Positions 1 to 12,090 are shown, counted from the stretch's first letter. The stretch: DNA of 64,000 nt from Onthophagus taurus (GCF_036711975.1 NC_091972.1:33485001-33549000), one strand, 5' to 3'. Numbers and translations: made by a program. Notes: generated by a model not told the origin, from the sequence alone.

Positions 1-122
1 TTTCCGATGACGCATCCCCATAAGTCCTCGTGCTCAAGAAGCGCTTGCATAGCGAACTTCCACGTGTTATAATTCTCCTGACCTGTTAGCTTTTCCACAG
101 CAGGTAAACTGGAGCTAGCCAT
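1..122 (-). CDS. Ty1/copia-type Gag N-terminus (partial, runs off left edge)
   Basis: On the minus strand an ATG at 122 opens a frame running off the window edge, about 40 codons visible. It contains the pattern L-TGQENYNTWKFAM followed by LLEHEDLWGCV, the usual start of copia-family Gag (a short conserved region around a NYxTW motif). The frame is uninterrupted over what can be seen. A primer-binding site and an LTR lie upstream in the expected order, so this is the 5' end of a copia element pointing left. Whether the rest is intact cannot be seen. Confidence 0.75.
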   Translation of the reverse strand, partial: MASSSLPAVEKLTGQENYNTWKFAMQALLEHEDLWGCVIG

Positions 123-278
123 AATTCCCGTGATAACCAATAAATCAAAAAAGAACAACGTGATCGTCTGTGACGAGGTTCGATTTTTTTTTAGGTTAGT
201 TTTTTTTTTAACGTTCCGGTCGAATCGACTTTCGCTTTTTCTCTTCTACTGATCGTCCTTTACTCACATAGGCGCGAT

Positions 279-457
279 CTGGGCCCATAACCTGATAGAT
301 GCACGCTTAAAGACGATTGAAAAAGGCTTAATCTTCTTAATAAAACGCGGGACAACTCTTACTCGTTTTATTATTGAATTAACATAACCTCACATTACAT
401 TATCTCTTATTAACTATATGTTTACATATACATACATGTGTATGTGGTTGCCTAACA
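279..457 (-). mobile_element. copia-type LTR and primer-binding site
   Basis: Read on the minus strand, 457-293 begins TGTTAGGCAACC, carries an AATAAA-type signal and ends ATCA. It is followed at once by GGTTATGGGCCCAG (292-279), which resembles the internal initiator-Met tRNA binding site used by copia elements. The Gag start lies 157 bases further on. The LTR length of about 165 bp fits the family. The left boundary (TGTT) is inferred from the TG...CA rule and is less certain than the right one. The leader between the binding site and Gag holds poly-T runs. Confidence 0.6.
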
Positions 458-639
458 ATCCGAGAATACCATAAAAAATCACCTTTTTTAAGTGATCTAA
501 GAGGACTACTATATCCTTTGAGCTTTTGTAATCCACTACAGTTAACGAGGAGCCTGCACACTACTTCACACCATGTGCCACGTCCGGTCAGCTGGCAAGT
601 GGTGTGACATAGGTGCTGGCTCAGTCCTCTGAATATCAA
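458..639. other. no gene recognised
   Basis: Sequence between the copia LTR and the next retrotransposon fragment. A minus-strand open frame crosses it, but it runs into the LTR and shows no domain. I see nothing functional. Confidence 0.4.
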
Positions 640-1350
640 TGGTCATATTTCCTTGGTACCGCAAGGAAGTCTCTTAGGACCTCTTCACTTTAATATTTAT
701 ATCAATGATATATTTTCAATAATTAAACATTATCATTGTTTGATGTATGTTGATAATTTAGAAATTTTTACTCGCGTTTCTTCACCTTTGGATTGCTCAA
801 GGCTACAGCGCGACATTGATGCGCTACGTCTTTATTGCAGATGAATTTTTTTGACACTGAACACTGCAAAATGTAATGTTATTTCTTTTACAAGAAAAGC
901 AAGCATGATCAGATACGGTTATAGCCTGGGTGATAGTACTATACGCAGACTGACCCAGGTCAGGGACTTAGGCGTCACATTTGATGTCAAACTAACGTTT
1001 GACGGCCACTATTGATAGAGTTTTTGCTTGGCTTCATTATGAGAGTTATGCAAAATTTTACAATTATTTATGCTATAAGAAGATTGTATGTTCCGTATGT
1101 GCATGGCGTTTTAAGCTTCTGCAACTCTATTTGGACTCCCCAATATGAAATATATATTACCAGAATTGAAAGGATTTAAACGAAATTCCTAAATTATCTA
1201 TGGTTTAAACGCAACATCGCTTACATTGATTACGTATCAGCCTGCACCTCCTTCAACATTTTATCGCTGTGTCAGCATCGTTCATGTGGAGATGAAGAAG
1301 AATGCTTTAACATTCCATAAAATCATTAATGATGACTATTGATTCTCCCA
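640..1350 (+). pseudogene. Jockey-like non-LTR reverse transcriptase fragment
   Basis: The plus strand encodes VPQGSLLGPLHFNIYINDI (reverse transcriptase motif around the B/C blocks), then YVDN in place of the catalytic YADD, then LNTAKCNVISFTRK and VRDLGVTFDVKLTF, the connection region typical of Jockey-type elements. The frame changes several times and stops are frequent after about 1010. Upstream palm and endonuclease domains are missing. The loss of the second aspartate in the YxDD box means it could not work even if expressed. A dead, truncated copy. Confidence 0.75.
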
Positions 1351-1419
1351 GCCTTCTTGAAGTCGTTAATTTTCATCATAACCTAGAATAGAAAACGAAA
1401 GTTCTTGTCAAAGTTTAGA

Positions 1420-4275
1420 CATTGCAGAAATTGTAAGTTATAACCAGTTGTTATTTCCATAAGCTCCATTATTTTAAAAACTGCACTCAGTCCATCGTTA
1501 AAAATACTAACAGCAATATCTGTACTTAAATCCAATATATTTTTACTGCTTGATTTGGTCTTCGGAGCGATCGATCAAACTAATGAATTAAAGCTTTCAT
1601 TGCTATTTTGAGTGTTTCATTGTTGGTGGATGTTTATAATTATGTAAGACTCCTTCAGCAAAAGCTCCTTGCCACGCATACCACGAATCTCCTCCCGACG
1701 GACATTTGCCATATTGAGGCTTCTCGTCTGTTGATAATTTATGAAATAGAGTTGCCCAAATATCATTCTTCATATCTTCTATTGAATGAGGATTGCGCCG
1801 AATTGCCAACCCATAATATTTACTTAAATCGTCAATAAGTTTACCAGTCAATTTACCCTTTCCACCAAGACCTCTTTTTGATTTTTTAACGTTACGCAAT
1901 CGAGTTTCCATGCGTTTTTCCACATGATCGATGCATTCCTTTTTCTGTACAACAGTATTTTCATAAGATTGAGTATCTATAAGTCCTTTAAAATTTCTAC
2001 TGTCGTCTTCGCCGGTGTAAGGAATGTATTTAACATTATACAGACTACATTACATTACATAGAATACATATCGGGTAGGCGGACCAACCAACCTTGCACC
2101 GCGACCCTAAGGATCTATTGTACCCCGATAGATATCGTTATCAAATTTCACCGTGCAGTCCAATGTTCTTAACGAACATTAATACCTTGCTCGGTGAAAG
2201 GCCATTCAGATCTTTTGGCGAGATAAACTTCGACCCATAAATCGAGAATCTGATACGGTTAACGGCAGGGCAGTGGCGTAAAACATGCTCAACCGTTTCT
2301 GTTTCCTCCGCACATAGTCGGCATTCAACATCGTCGGCTAAACCTAACAAGTTCAGGTGTGCTTTTAATCGGCAGTGCCCAGTAAAAACACCCATTAGAA
2401 CTTTCATGCTACTACGGGCAAGTCCTAAAATATTCCCGGGTTTGACAGTGGCAATGTTAATAAACACCTTAACATGTCTCATTCCAGGAGAACTGGTTCA
2501 CAGTAGGTGAAGTCGCTCTTCAGCCCACAGTCCAATTCTATATTTGGCCATCGCAAATGATACACCAACTGCTAGTTCCGGCCCCACAAACGCTTCAGCG
2601 CTGCCATCTCGTGCTAGCTTATCTGCCGCTTCATTGCCAGCAACCCCAGAGTGACCCGGGACCCAGATTAGAGAAACTCTGTGTGTTTAATGTTCTCTTA
2701 CAATCACTAACCAGAGCCGACACCGTTTTCACGGCTTGCAGCGCCTGGAGAGCGGCTTGACTGTCTGAGAAAATTCGTACTGCCATGTTCTTCACCCCTC
2801 TTTCAAGAAGGATTTTAGCACCCATATCAATAACAAATACTTCCGCCTGGAATACAGTACGGTACGTACCCAGGCTGTAAGCTTGCTTAATTCGAGGTGT
2901 CTGGCAGTATACTCCTGCTCCGACCCCTTCAGGCGTTTTTGATCCGTCTGTGTACAAGCAAATGTCTGCCTGAACCAGAGAATTTTCATTTTCCATCCAG
3001 GACTCCGCTTAGGCAATACAATCTGGTATCGAGCATTAATCACTGATAGTGATACCCCCAAATCTGACGGCATTGATAGCACAGTATCAGTGCTAATAAT
3101 GTCTTCCGCAGCTCAGTAGTAGGACATGTCGGAACAGTTTTGAGCATATTGCTTAAATCTGTAAATGGTTGTTCTAGCCACTTTCTCTATATGGAAATGC
3201 AGAGGAGATAGGCTAAGTAGAACCTCCATTGCTAGAGTTGGCGTTGTGCTTATCGCACCAGAGATTGCCTACTCATTGAATTTGTGAAAGTTTATTGATA
3301 ACTGACGTCTGTCGGACTTTCCTATACCAGGCTGCTGCTCCGTATGTGATCATAGGTCTAACCATAGTCACATACACCCAGTATAGTCTTTCAGGGGTAA
3401 GACCCCAATTTTTTCCACAAAGACTGCAAATGTCCATTCCATAACAGGGTTTTGTCTAGGATTACTCCTAGATAGTTGGGTGGATTAGTCCATCCAACTT
3501 TCGTTTCCTGGTGAAGGGCACAACAATTGTCTTTTGCGGGTTTATTGAGAGGTTCTCTCCCTTACACCAAGCACAAATGGTATCTAGGGTCACCTGGATT
3601 ATACAGATTAAGGGAACGTTCATACATCTCAATTACTGAGTCTATTTCCATTTTTCCTGCAGAACCTTCATGGTTTGACTGACAAACTGTCTTATGCGTT
3701 TCAAGCCATTCCGCATACTCTGCGCTATATTTTTTCTTTTCCCAAGTTTCACAACTTTTGCAGTACTTAGATTTGACGATGATGTCGACAACTTTTCCGG
3801 TATGCCAGCCAACTAAAGAAGCTAAGCCGAAAAGCGATGTAAGTCCTCGTTTCCTCCAAGACCCATCGCCAGAGACAGTCAGTTACTACTTTCTTTCTCT
3901 TCTTTCACTGCTCCCTCCATACTAATTTGACACACCGAGCGAGTGGCGACCGAAATTGTGTTCACAGCAGCTCTATAAACGGTTTGATCTATCGGTCAAG
4001 GCAGATCCATTAGGGCACAGAACTTGATCAATCCATTCATACCGATTATCAATAAACGCATTGCTAATACTATTCGTCTATTCAGTTCATACGCATTTCT
4101 AATAAATCAATAATATTGTCACACTTTTCGCATGTAACATTTATTTTTAAGCCCAAGCCTAGCATTGAAGTATGACTAAAAGTTACTCTAGAATGGCACT
4201 TATGGCACACTACAACGCTCTAGATAGCATAGAACACGGCAATAAAATTAACGAACCAGTAGCCAAATTATTATT
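1420..4275 (-). pseudogene. Mutator-like transposase-domain gene, interrupted by a retrotransposon
   Basis: The minus strand encodes pieces of the Mutator-like domain protein common in insect genomes. About 4240-3600 has CHKCHSRVTFSHTSMLGLG, then ECCEKC-type cysteines, a degraded central part, and KMEIDSVIEMYERSLNLYN. The frame then resumes at 2044 with VKYIPYTGEDDSRNFKGLID, ECIDHVEKRMETRLRNVKK, LGGKGKLTGKLIDDLSKYYG and CPSGGDSWYAWQ (to 1603). After a stop, ESFNSLV and FNDGLSAVFKI continue to about 1420. Several stops and frameshifts show it is dead. A 1553-bp retrotransposon at 2045-3597 splits it. The family assignment is by recognition of these conserved strings, not a search. Confidence 0.65.
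2045..3597 (-). mobile_element. 5'-truncated I/R1-superfamily retrotransposon with RNase H
   Basis: Minus-strand order: end of the reverse transcriptase (TLDTICAWCKGENLSI near 3590, then a YLGV-like ILGVILDKTLLWNGHL), an RNase H domain (2996-2631) with catalytic residues in TDGSK, AEVF and FSDSQAA, and a C-terminal zinc knuckle of form CX2CX8HX4C (CRLCAEETETVEHVLRHC) ending at 2141. RNase H plus this knuckle marks the I/R1/LOA branch. Frameshifts and stops (for example before 2482) inactivate it. The 3' end has an ATGTA-type simple tail. A 10-bp duplication, ATTATACAGA, flanks it at 2035-2044 and 3598-3607. Confidence 0.8.
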
Positions 4276-4535
4276 TTTACAAATTAATATCACTTTCACC
4301 TGCACTCTTTAATTTTTTGGCAGATATCTCACACCTTCAACAAACTGTGCTTCCGCAATATTTTGACATTTTAGTGGAATTCCAAAGAGATTTCACTTCG
4401 GGCAATATAGAATTGAGATATTGTTCGCCAATATCGGTTGAGGGGTTCTCTTCTTATAATCAAAATATTATATATGTAAAATCTTATCTAATTAACTTCT
4501 TTTATTTATTAAAATTAATTTATTTTTGATTGCAG

Positions 4536-5146
4536 ATTTTTTGATACTGATTTATCCGAAAGACATTTTATCAATTGCAACATGATAAACAACACTTTTG
4601 TATCGCTTTTATCAAGCTGCATGACCAATTTTGATTACAACATTTATTTGGAGGATTTATTTCAAGAAACCGTCTCTTGGGCAAGTCCAATGTTACTAGC
4701 TTTGTGTTTAACTGGATTTTTATTGGAAGCTACAAAACGCCCAGCGGTTTTAATCGTGATGTTTGTTTTAATATTTTTAACATCGATTGGAATATTTTTC
4801 TTAACCAATTTTACTGCTGTTCTAATCGTATGTGGGATCCTCAAAGTTTTAATGATATGTGTTCTTAATGTAATTACTGTGGTAACTATCGAGGCATTTC
4901 CATGTAATTTAAGGTAAATAATTTAATTGTTTAAGGTAAAAAATTGATTTCGTAATAAATTTTAGATGTTCAGCTCACGGAATTTTATGCAGCGTTTATC
5001 ACTTTACAACATTATTCGCAATTTCACTTTACAATTATTTATCCCAGGTGTCTGTAATAGCTTCTGGTGTAACCACAATGACTTTTGCTCTCATTGGAAT
5101 TCCTTTAGCTGGAAAATTACAAGATAACAGTAAGATCCTCCTTTAA
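4536..5146 (+). CDS. SV2-like MFS transporter, last two exons
   Basis: Exon 4536-4913 (acceptor TTGCAG, donor AAG|GTAAAT) joins exon 4966-5146 (acceptor TTTTAG) in frame to TAA at 5144-5146, giving about 186 codons. It begins FFDTDLSERHFINCNMINNTF, the pentapeptide-like luminal loop of synaptic vesicle protein 2 relatives, then four or more hydrophobic helices (TFVSLL; LLALCLTGFLLEAT; LIVMFVLIFLTSIGIFFL; VLIVCGILKVLMICVLNVIT), with TIEAFPCNLRCSAHG in the place of the usual sugar-porter-type loop. The N-terminal half is not visible. A possible preceding exon lies at 4318-4450 (ends near GFSSYNQNIIYV), unproven. Either a partial gene or the 3' end of one whose 5' exons were lost to the transposons on its left. 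The terminal LPET-type tail of the family is shortened. Confidence 0.6.
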
Positions 5147-6120
5147 AATGACAAGGAAGAGTAAGTAAAAGAAAAGATTGAAATGAGGATCGTAAGATCG
5201 TTTCGTTTGAGGACAATTAGTAATCTGTGATATTGTTTTTAAAATTATTAAGTATTAATTTTATGATGAAAACCGAGATAAAGGAATTATTCTCCTTATA
5301 CCCTTTTATACTTGGCCACAATATATTGAAATATCGAATAATATAGTCGAGATTATGCAACTGAGCGTCCATATTTGTATTAAAAAAATAGTGTCTGCAC
5401 AATCATGCTTCGGTACCTCTCTGTAATTTATAAGTAAATCAAAATAAGGCGGCAAAAAAATAATCATATTGCATGTGCAATAGATTTTAGATCTCTTTTT
5501 GGTTTCTATTAAAACACATACGAATTAAGTGTTTATCTTTGGCTTGTAAACATATCACGTAATTGAACATGTAGGTTCCTATCATACATGCTTTTACAAG
5601 GTATAAATGAAGTTAATGAAGGATAAATGTGATATGGATAACAAAGGTAGCAAATTTAGTATCCCTTTTTATTATGTGTATAAGCAGAGCTGGGTAAAAC
5701 CATACAAAAATTAATCTTTTTGACGTGAAAGAAAGGTTTTGTAAATTTTTATCTTGTTATCTCTCAAAAGATGGAAGATTAATAAGCAAATATTCTCCAT
5801 CTTGATTTTCAGAAAAATTGAGCAGTTCCATTAAAATTCTTTGAATTAAGACACACAAGAATATCGTTTTGATATTTGCTGAGCAAAAATTCTCAAGTAT
5901 CTTTACGTCATACACTTGGAATAACTCAATACGACCATATCTAATTTATGAGAGTTATAACTCATTGTACGATATCTGACACAAGCTGGACTTTAAAACA
6001 TAGAGCTAATGCAAGGTAAAAATGATGATATCATACTTGATTCAACTTACAATTAGTTCAAGATACGTTAACATTTGATTTAAGTGCTCAAACGCATTAG
6101 GTAAAATGAACAGGTTATGA
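5147..6120. other. AT-rich intergenic sequence
   Basis: No open frame with recognisable domains, no clear repeat. Probably the 3' flank of the SV2-like gene. Confidence 0.4.
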
Positions 6121-6121
6121 T

Positions 6122-6281
6122 ATTTGAACTAAAATTAGAACTAACACTAGAAACTTTCGGGTTTTGCCGTGCGTCTTTTAAGAAAAGGTTTGATGTTTCG
6201 GATGCCATGTTGCAACCTTCTTCAGAAACTGGTTCGAAGTGTCAGTGGTAATTCTAGTTTTAGTTCTAATTTTAGTTCAAT
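6122..6281. repeat. fold-back repeat around a CTGAAGA...CGAAAC hairpin
   Basis: GAACTAAAATTAGAACTAAC (from about 6124) is the imperfect reverse complement of the segment ending GTTCTAATTTTAGTTCAA at about 6281. Between the arms, the minus strand carries CTGAAGA, a GG-T-TGC/GCA-T-CC hairpin, then CGAAAC. Reads as a short dispersed fold-back element. Confidence 0.6.
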
Positions 6282-6484
6282 TAACACCGACCGTGAAAGC
6301 TTTCGTACTTAGGTTACGATATATTACCTATTATCCTATATGGAAGACTAAAACCCTACTCCGAAAAGATCATAGATAATGCAGGTACTGCACGCAGAGT
6401 TAGTCAAACGACCAATTATTTGTAATACAGATTTTCGAATAGACAAATAAATTTAACATCGAAGCCCACATTTGTTCATCGATT

Positions 6485-6880
6485 TTGAAAGTGCCTATGA
6501 CCTACAAGAAATTTTTAATGAAGACCATAAAGGTGGAGTTTAATACACCTTTGCACCTAATTCTGCTAGTAGAACAAACACTGGAGGTGGAAAATGTTGT
6601 AAGAATACAGGACGAAATAACATCAAGAATCAAAATGAAAAAAGGTTTGCGCCAGGGTGATGCACTACCATGCATACTCTTCAACATGGTACTCGCGAGG
6701 CTCACTTATCAACAATTTGCATCAAGCTCGACAGCGAGCAAATACTAACATGATAGAACCCTACTGTGGAGATCCAACACATCAACAAGACATCTGTAAA
6801 ACTTATCCATCGGGGAGGATCATCGAATCTATAAATGTATTATACTTGGGTTCAACGCTAACAACATCGCTGGTTCCTTC
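6485..6880 (+). pseudogene. RTE-like reverse transcriptase fragment
   Basis: A plus-strand frame has KKGLRQGDALPCILFNMVLA, the conserved GxRQGDxLSPxLFN block of RTE-type reverse transcriptases. A second piece in another frame has NVLYLGSTLTT, the connection-domain signature. The catalytic YADD stretch between them is deleted and the element is truncated on both sides. Non-functional. Confidence 0.7.
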
Positions 6881-6894
6881 AGATTCCGTCAATT

Positions 6895-7298
6895 TTTTTC
6901 TATTGAAACTTCTGTTTGGCGTTATTCTTTTAAGTTCCATCTCAGGCTTATCTAGTGTAAATAGTAGTCAGCGAGCATGCTTGGTGGAACTTTTCACCCT
7001 GTTCTTCGCTGACTGATTTTAAATGTTTGTTGAACAGGATCTTACACGTTAGTGAAGGAAGTGAAGTTTATAGTCAGGATCCTTGTAATTACCCAGAAAT
7101 TTATTAACGACATCTTTGAAGGCAACCCAAGCTTCTTTTTTCATTAGTGTCATGCTAGTCTCAAATAGCTTTATAATAATATCTGGACCAGTAAAGATTC
7201 CCTCTTGCAACTTTGCATCGAATAAACAAAACTTTTTGCATAGGTATCTGAATAAATCGCCATCTTTCGTAACAAACTACTTCATTACACCCAATTGA
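6895..7298 (-). pseudogene. fragment of a dispersed insect ORF of unknown function
   Basis: Minus strand, with frame changes: KLQEGIFTGPDIIIKLFE, then EAWVAFKDVVNKFLGNYKDPDYKLHF, then a degraded piece with SAKN-RVKSSTKHAR. I recognise this order (a GIFTGP-type string, an AFKxVVxxFLGNxKDPNY string, then an SDEHGERFHQ-type string) from a repetitive ORF found in many insect genomes, probably transposon-borne. No function is known to me. It is broken by stops. Confidence 0.4.
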
Positions 7299-7859
7299 TA
7301 TGCAGAGGAAATGTTAAAGTATTGTTACTCATAATTTTTGGGTTAATTAAGCTTTTCCGAATCACATTCATGGTGCCAAGTTGAAAATTTTGTGTTTTCA
7401 GCTATTTTTTTTGAACCAATGTTGAATCTTAGCATGCTAGCTATGGCTTGCTACTTACAGATAAAACATGGGTACTTTGTGTATTCGTCTTGTTGACCAA
7501 GAACTATGGAGATAAGTTGTAAAACACAGCAAAAAAATGTACCGTGATAAAAATTGTTTAAATCAGCAAAAAGTACATAAAGTTTAATTATCAATTCCTT
7601 TGTGTTTTTTCATCGTAGGCCTGTGCAATCATTTCAAAGCAATTGTGATGCAAATGTAAGATATTCCAAAGTATAGTTGTCCTAAAATCTTTCAATCAGT
7701 ATGCAGAAAATACAGGAAATTCACTGCTTGGCATAAAATGATACAAAATAAAGAAATGCAACATGTGGTTCCGGATCCAAAGACTTGTTAAGTAAAGATA
7801 ACCTTCGATTTGTCAATCTTAAGTGCCAGAATCCATCTCTTTGGAAGTACTTTACATTT
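7299..7859. other. no gene recognised
   Basis: AT-rich sequence without a credible frame. It may hold more of the degraded dispersed ORF to its left, but I cannot support that. Confidence 0.3.
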
Positions 7860-8168
7860 AGCATTTATGTGGGGGTTTTATTTAAATAAAGACCAAAAGC
7901 CCCACCTTTTTTAAACTAGTTTATTATTACAAATTAAGATGTTCATCTCAACTTGTCTTTAAACAATTTACTTTAAGACCTTCACCACAATGTGTCTTCT
8001 CTCTGCCTCTTCTGTGCGTTCTGTCTTCTAACTGTGCGTGTCGTATTCTAACTTCTAACCACTTCTAACCGAATCTTCTTCTCGACTTTTATCGATCGAG
8101 CTGAGCCGAGCCCTTGACCGAGTAGACCTGAAGGGTTTCGCATCTTCTAGAATCTTTCCTCCGTTTAT
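7860..8168. repeat. LTR-like dispersed repeat, copy 1
   Basis: Homologous, in inverted orientation, to 58738-58975. Shared strings include CCGAGCCCTTGACCGAGTA and TTCTAACTTCTAA. One end carries an AT-rich stretch with AATAAA-like signals and GTGGGGGTTTTATTT. Looks like the R-U5 part of an LTR or another element end. No internal coding region adjoins it. Confidence 0.5.
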
Positions 8169-10888
8169 AGCCATTAAAGAAATATATTTAACGATAAAAA
8201 TGAGATTAATAGTTAGCGTACCCAAATCATCAATGCCAAGAAATACATACCGGCTGAAGATTTTTTGCTGGCCGAAAATTAATGGCAAATATAACGATTG
8301 TTGTTTATGAACTCATATGTATATCAGAAGAAAGTAATCGGATGAATATAGTATTAATACAGAAAAATTTAATGTGTGTTGTAACCCATATGGCAATAAC
8401 AAGTGCCATCTTGAAAAAAGTGTAGAAGAATTATAAAACTTGCGTGAATTGGTATAATTAATTCCAGATGATAATTTCCAGATGAATAGAACAAATCAAG
8501 TGTGAGCTTGCAGAAGAAGAATGTTGGAATAACGTTAGTTACTTGGTATTTGTGCTGGGAAAAGTGCTTGATAGAGTACTGGTGAACAGGTTCCGGAGTT
8601 TGCGAAAGTCAAACGATAAGTTCATGAGAATAAGAATGATTTCACGATTCGATACAATGTTGATGCTGGATGCTAGGGTGAGGCGTATGGTGGAATGTAA
8701 GACGAAGGGATGACACTGAATGCTGGTCAGCATTTAGATACTTATATTTGAATGCGAATATTTCCAGCGGCGCATGGAGTATTAGTGGAGAACCTTAGAA
8801 ACAAGAACATGTGTTACACACTTACACTGCGTGAGACTTAATAATCATTGCGATATAGAACGTTGGAGACTTTCTTGTGGACTAAATGAAGTGGTGAAGA
8901 TATAGAGGATGAAGATGGCTTACAAATGCCTTGGGTCAAAAACAAAATGTATTAATTAACAGCTATATGTATACTGTTTCTTTATATTAAATTAGCTTTG
9001 CTTAAATAATCGTGTAAGAAAAATGCATGTCTAATATAAAAATACTTTTGACTAAATGGGGCAGTTACCCTCAATCGAATAGAAAAACCGTTTTTAAAAA
9101 AATTGATAAATAGAAGGATTGGTAACATTTTCAGATCCTAAAATTGTTTAATTTTTTTTTAAATTTTTACAATAATTAATATTAAAATTCAAAATCCCCT
9201 CTATAAAAGCTTTGGTGACGTTTAGGAGGTTTTCACGTAAGATCAAGAAGACACAAACGTGCATCGCTCGGATCTCTTCTTCTAGCGCATAAGATTCTCG
9301 TGGCATCTCGCTCATGCACCTTTTATTGATTTTTATTTCAACCAACCGCGTGCGAAACGACGGTGACGACACAAAAGTTGTTTCAAATTTTCATTATTCT
9401 TTTTTTGGAAAAACTGAAGATTTGTTTGAAAAATAAAAAATTATAGAAGTCTTTAGTTTTGCTAAACTATCGAATAAGCCAATAAAAAAAAGTGTAACGG
9501 CCCAATTAAAGGACCTGAAGTAACAAAAGTTTTACTGAGCAGATTTCATTAAGAAATAAGCACGAATTCTACTTTAAATGTAATCGCTCCTTGTATACCA
9601 ACACAACCAAAATTGATTTTAAAGCAAAGGAGGTGCAAATGATATCTTCTAACCTAATCAAATGGTTATTTTATGACTTAACATCGTAAATTTTGTTGGA
9701 ATTATAGTCAGATTGTCTACATTAGATGTAACTTACAAGGTTTAATTCGCAAACCTTATTAATTCTCTCCTGTGAGACTGAAGGGAATGAGTTAGTAATT
9801 TCAAATGACTTATGAATTGCAAAATGATACACAAATGCCACTTAATGACTCTCAAATAGCTTATATAAAAATGGTGAGAATAGTTCGAAGGTCACAAAAG
9901 ATTGAAGATTTAAATTTTTAACACATATTTTAAGTATTTCATTTCCTTTTACCCAGTTCTGCTTGTAATACAACGTTAAGACAAGTTTTTATTAAATTAT
10001 ACCCTTAGATTGTTCTATTAATGATTATAATTATAGTCTCAATTTTAAAAAATCTAAATTGTGATTTATAAACGTCAAATCGATATAGCATATCATTAAT
10101 ATCCGTCGTCCATAAAACTAAAAGTCAATCAAGATTTCAATAAACATAAAAAACAATACTATATGTTACCTATCTTTGTACAGTTAACTCATCAAAATGT
10201 TGTTGTTTATTTGTTGTGAATGTTTAATAAATTTTGCTTCATGGAAATTTACTTTTATTTTTATTACTGTCATGTTTAAAACATAAATTAAAAAAAGTAT
10301 ATTAATTATTACTAAAACATATACATATTTATTATTTTGCAATATATACAATATTATTTTACAAAGTATTTTATTTAGAGATATCCTAAGATGGAAAAAA
10401 ATAAAATCCTAATAACGTGCCTTAAAAACTAACGTAGTTTCTTTCGTCTATTTCCACCTGAAATCTTCACAGTCTCGACGTTGCGACATATACAAAGAAT
10501 ATAATTAAATTTCTCCTTCATCAAAATCTCTTCAATACCTGTATACGCGACGTGATATTTTTGATCCGAATATATATATATTTATTGATACGTTATTTTC
10601 GTTAAAACTGGTGATTTTTACGAAAATTACTATTTAACGAGTTAAATTATTCTTTTTCTCGGTTGTTAAAAATGAACAACAATCGATAAAAAAGATAAAA
10701 ATAAATTAAATTAACAAATTGTACAACGGTTGAAATGTAAGAGTGTTAAAATTACTTTTTTAAAAATAACTTTTTTAAAGATTTCTTTTTACCCATCACA
10801 TCTAACTTTAAAAAAATATAATTATAAATTAATTCTCTACGTTTCGTGGCGATCGAGATAACTATTTACTATCCATTTACTCCTTTAG
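8169..10888. other. Pdk 3' flank, no gene recognised
   Basis: Very AT-rich. The part just left of 10889 is the 3' untranslated region and downstream flank of the minus-strand Pdk gene. Small open frames (for example 8539-8733 and 9148-9372, both minus) have no family resemblance that I can see. Confidence 0.4.
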
Positions 10889-12090
10889 CTATACCGCACC
10901 CGAACTTGTTAACGTTTCTTGTACGGATTGCGGCAGCTGATGTCTTTTGAGATTTGTACTAATTTGTCTACTACCCAAATTTGTTGCTTGATTTGACCAA
11001 TCACCAGTTGGAACTATCGTTCTGTAGAATTTTGATGTGGTTTTATTGAAAATCGGTAGCAATTCATTAGCTTCATTGGAAAGTGCCTAAGAAATCATTA
11101 ATTAAAACTCGAAGGACTTAACAAAAAATGGGGGAAGCGGGTAATTTTTTACCTTCATATATATCACAGCGTCTGTACCATAACCTTCGCAAGATAACAA
11201 AATAAGATCGCCATGAAAATATCTTGCGTAAAGTCGTGAAATTGGTAATCCATAACCGTAACCAGCTAATGGAACTGTGTGAGCATCGGATTTACTAGGT
11301 TGTGGTGCTGTTGAGTACATATATTTGAAGATGTGATCGGTTGTTGATCTAGGAATACCACCTCCTTTATCTGACATCTACAAAGTTTTATTTTTTTTTA
11401 ATAATAATTTCTTAGACACCAAAAAATATTTTCTAAGCATTTTAATTTCATGGAATTAATTTAAAACGGAATTAGGGTCGAATAGGAGAAATTTAATACT
11501 GTAAAATCATAAAAACGCGTTAAAGAACGCTAAATAGAGAAAAGATTTCCATTGTTGTTCAATAGTTTAATTATTACGGGCATTATAATTAGTTAATTAC
11601 CTACCTTTAAACAAATGTCCTCTTTTCCTTTCGCAACCGTCACAGTTATTGGTGGATACTGATCCGAGGACGCGTGATATTCCATGACCGCTCTCATGGA
11701 GTTTTTAAACAGCTCGAAGAGCATGTGGTACATATGAGATGGTACGTAAACGATTTTGATGCCACGTTCCTGTTCGACTTCTAAAAAAGAATAAAGGTTA
11801 TTAATAATAATAATTAAAGTTTAAATTTATACAAAGTATTTTGATAAATGAGATTTTAACCTTAATTAATTGTTCGTTGAACTATTAAATAAAAATTGGC
11901 TTACCGTTGTGTTGAGACTCTTCAAGGATAAGGTCAGGACTGGCGAGGTAATATTGATCACAAAGGAACCTGGCATTTTCGTACGCATCCTTAATTACAC
12001 TAACAATATCACAATGTGGGTCTATACATCCTATGTATTTACTCCTGTTGGGACCTGGTGCATTTTCAAGTTGTCCACCGAATAATAAAG
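10889..12090 (-). CDS. Pdk: Pdk coding exons 3-6 (ATP-binding domain)
   Basis: Four exons with compact introns of 124, 227 and 66 bp. Exon 3 (12090-11905) has [20 protein letters not shown] and [17 protein letters not shown]. Exon 4 (11780-11605) has the N-box. Exon 5 (11377-11153) has the G1 and G2 boxes. Exon 6 (11086-10889) has the C-terminal [13 protein letters not shown], the C-tail that crosses to the other subunit of the dimer, and ends SSGAV with TAG at 10891-10889. The small introns here contrast with the huge ones upstream. Confidence 0.92.

Noticed and set aside
1608-2172. Plus-strand frames at 1608-1838 and 1924-2172
   Set aside because: They lie antisense to the recognisable Mutator-like pieces and cross the retrotransposon boundary.
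11102-11377. Independent short gene starting with [10 protein letters not shown]
   Set aside because: The ATG is an internal Met at an exon start of Pdk; an acceptor precedes it and both flanking exons join in frame.
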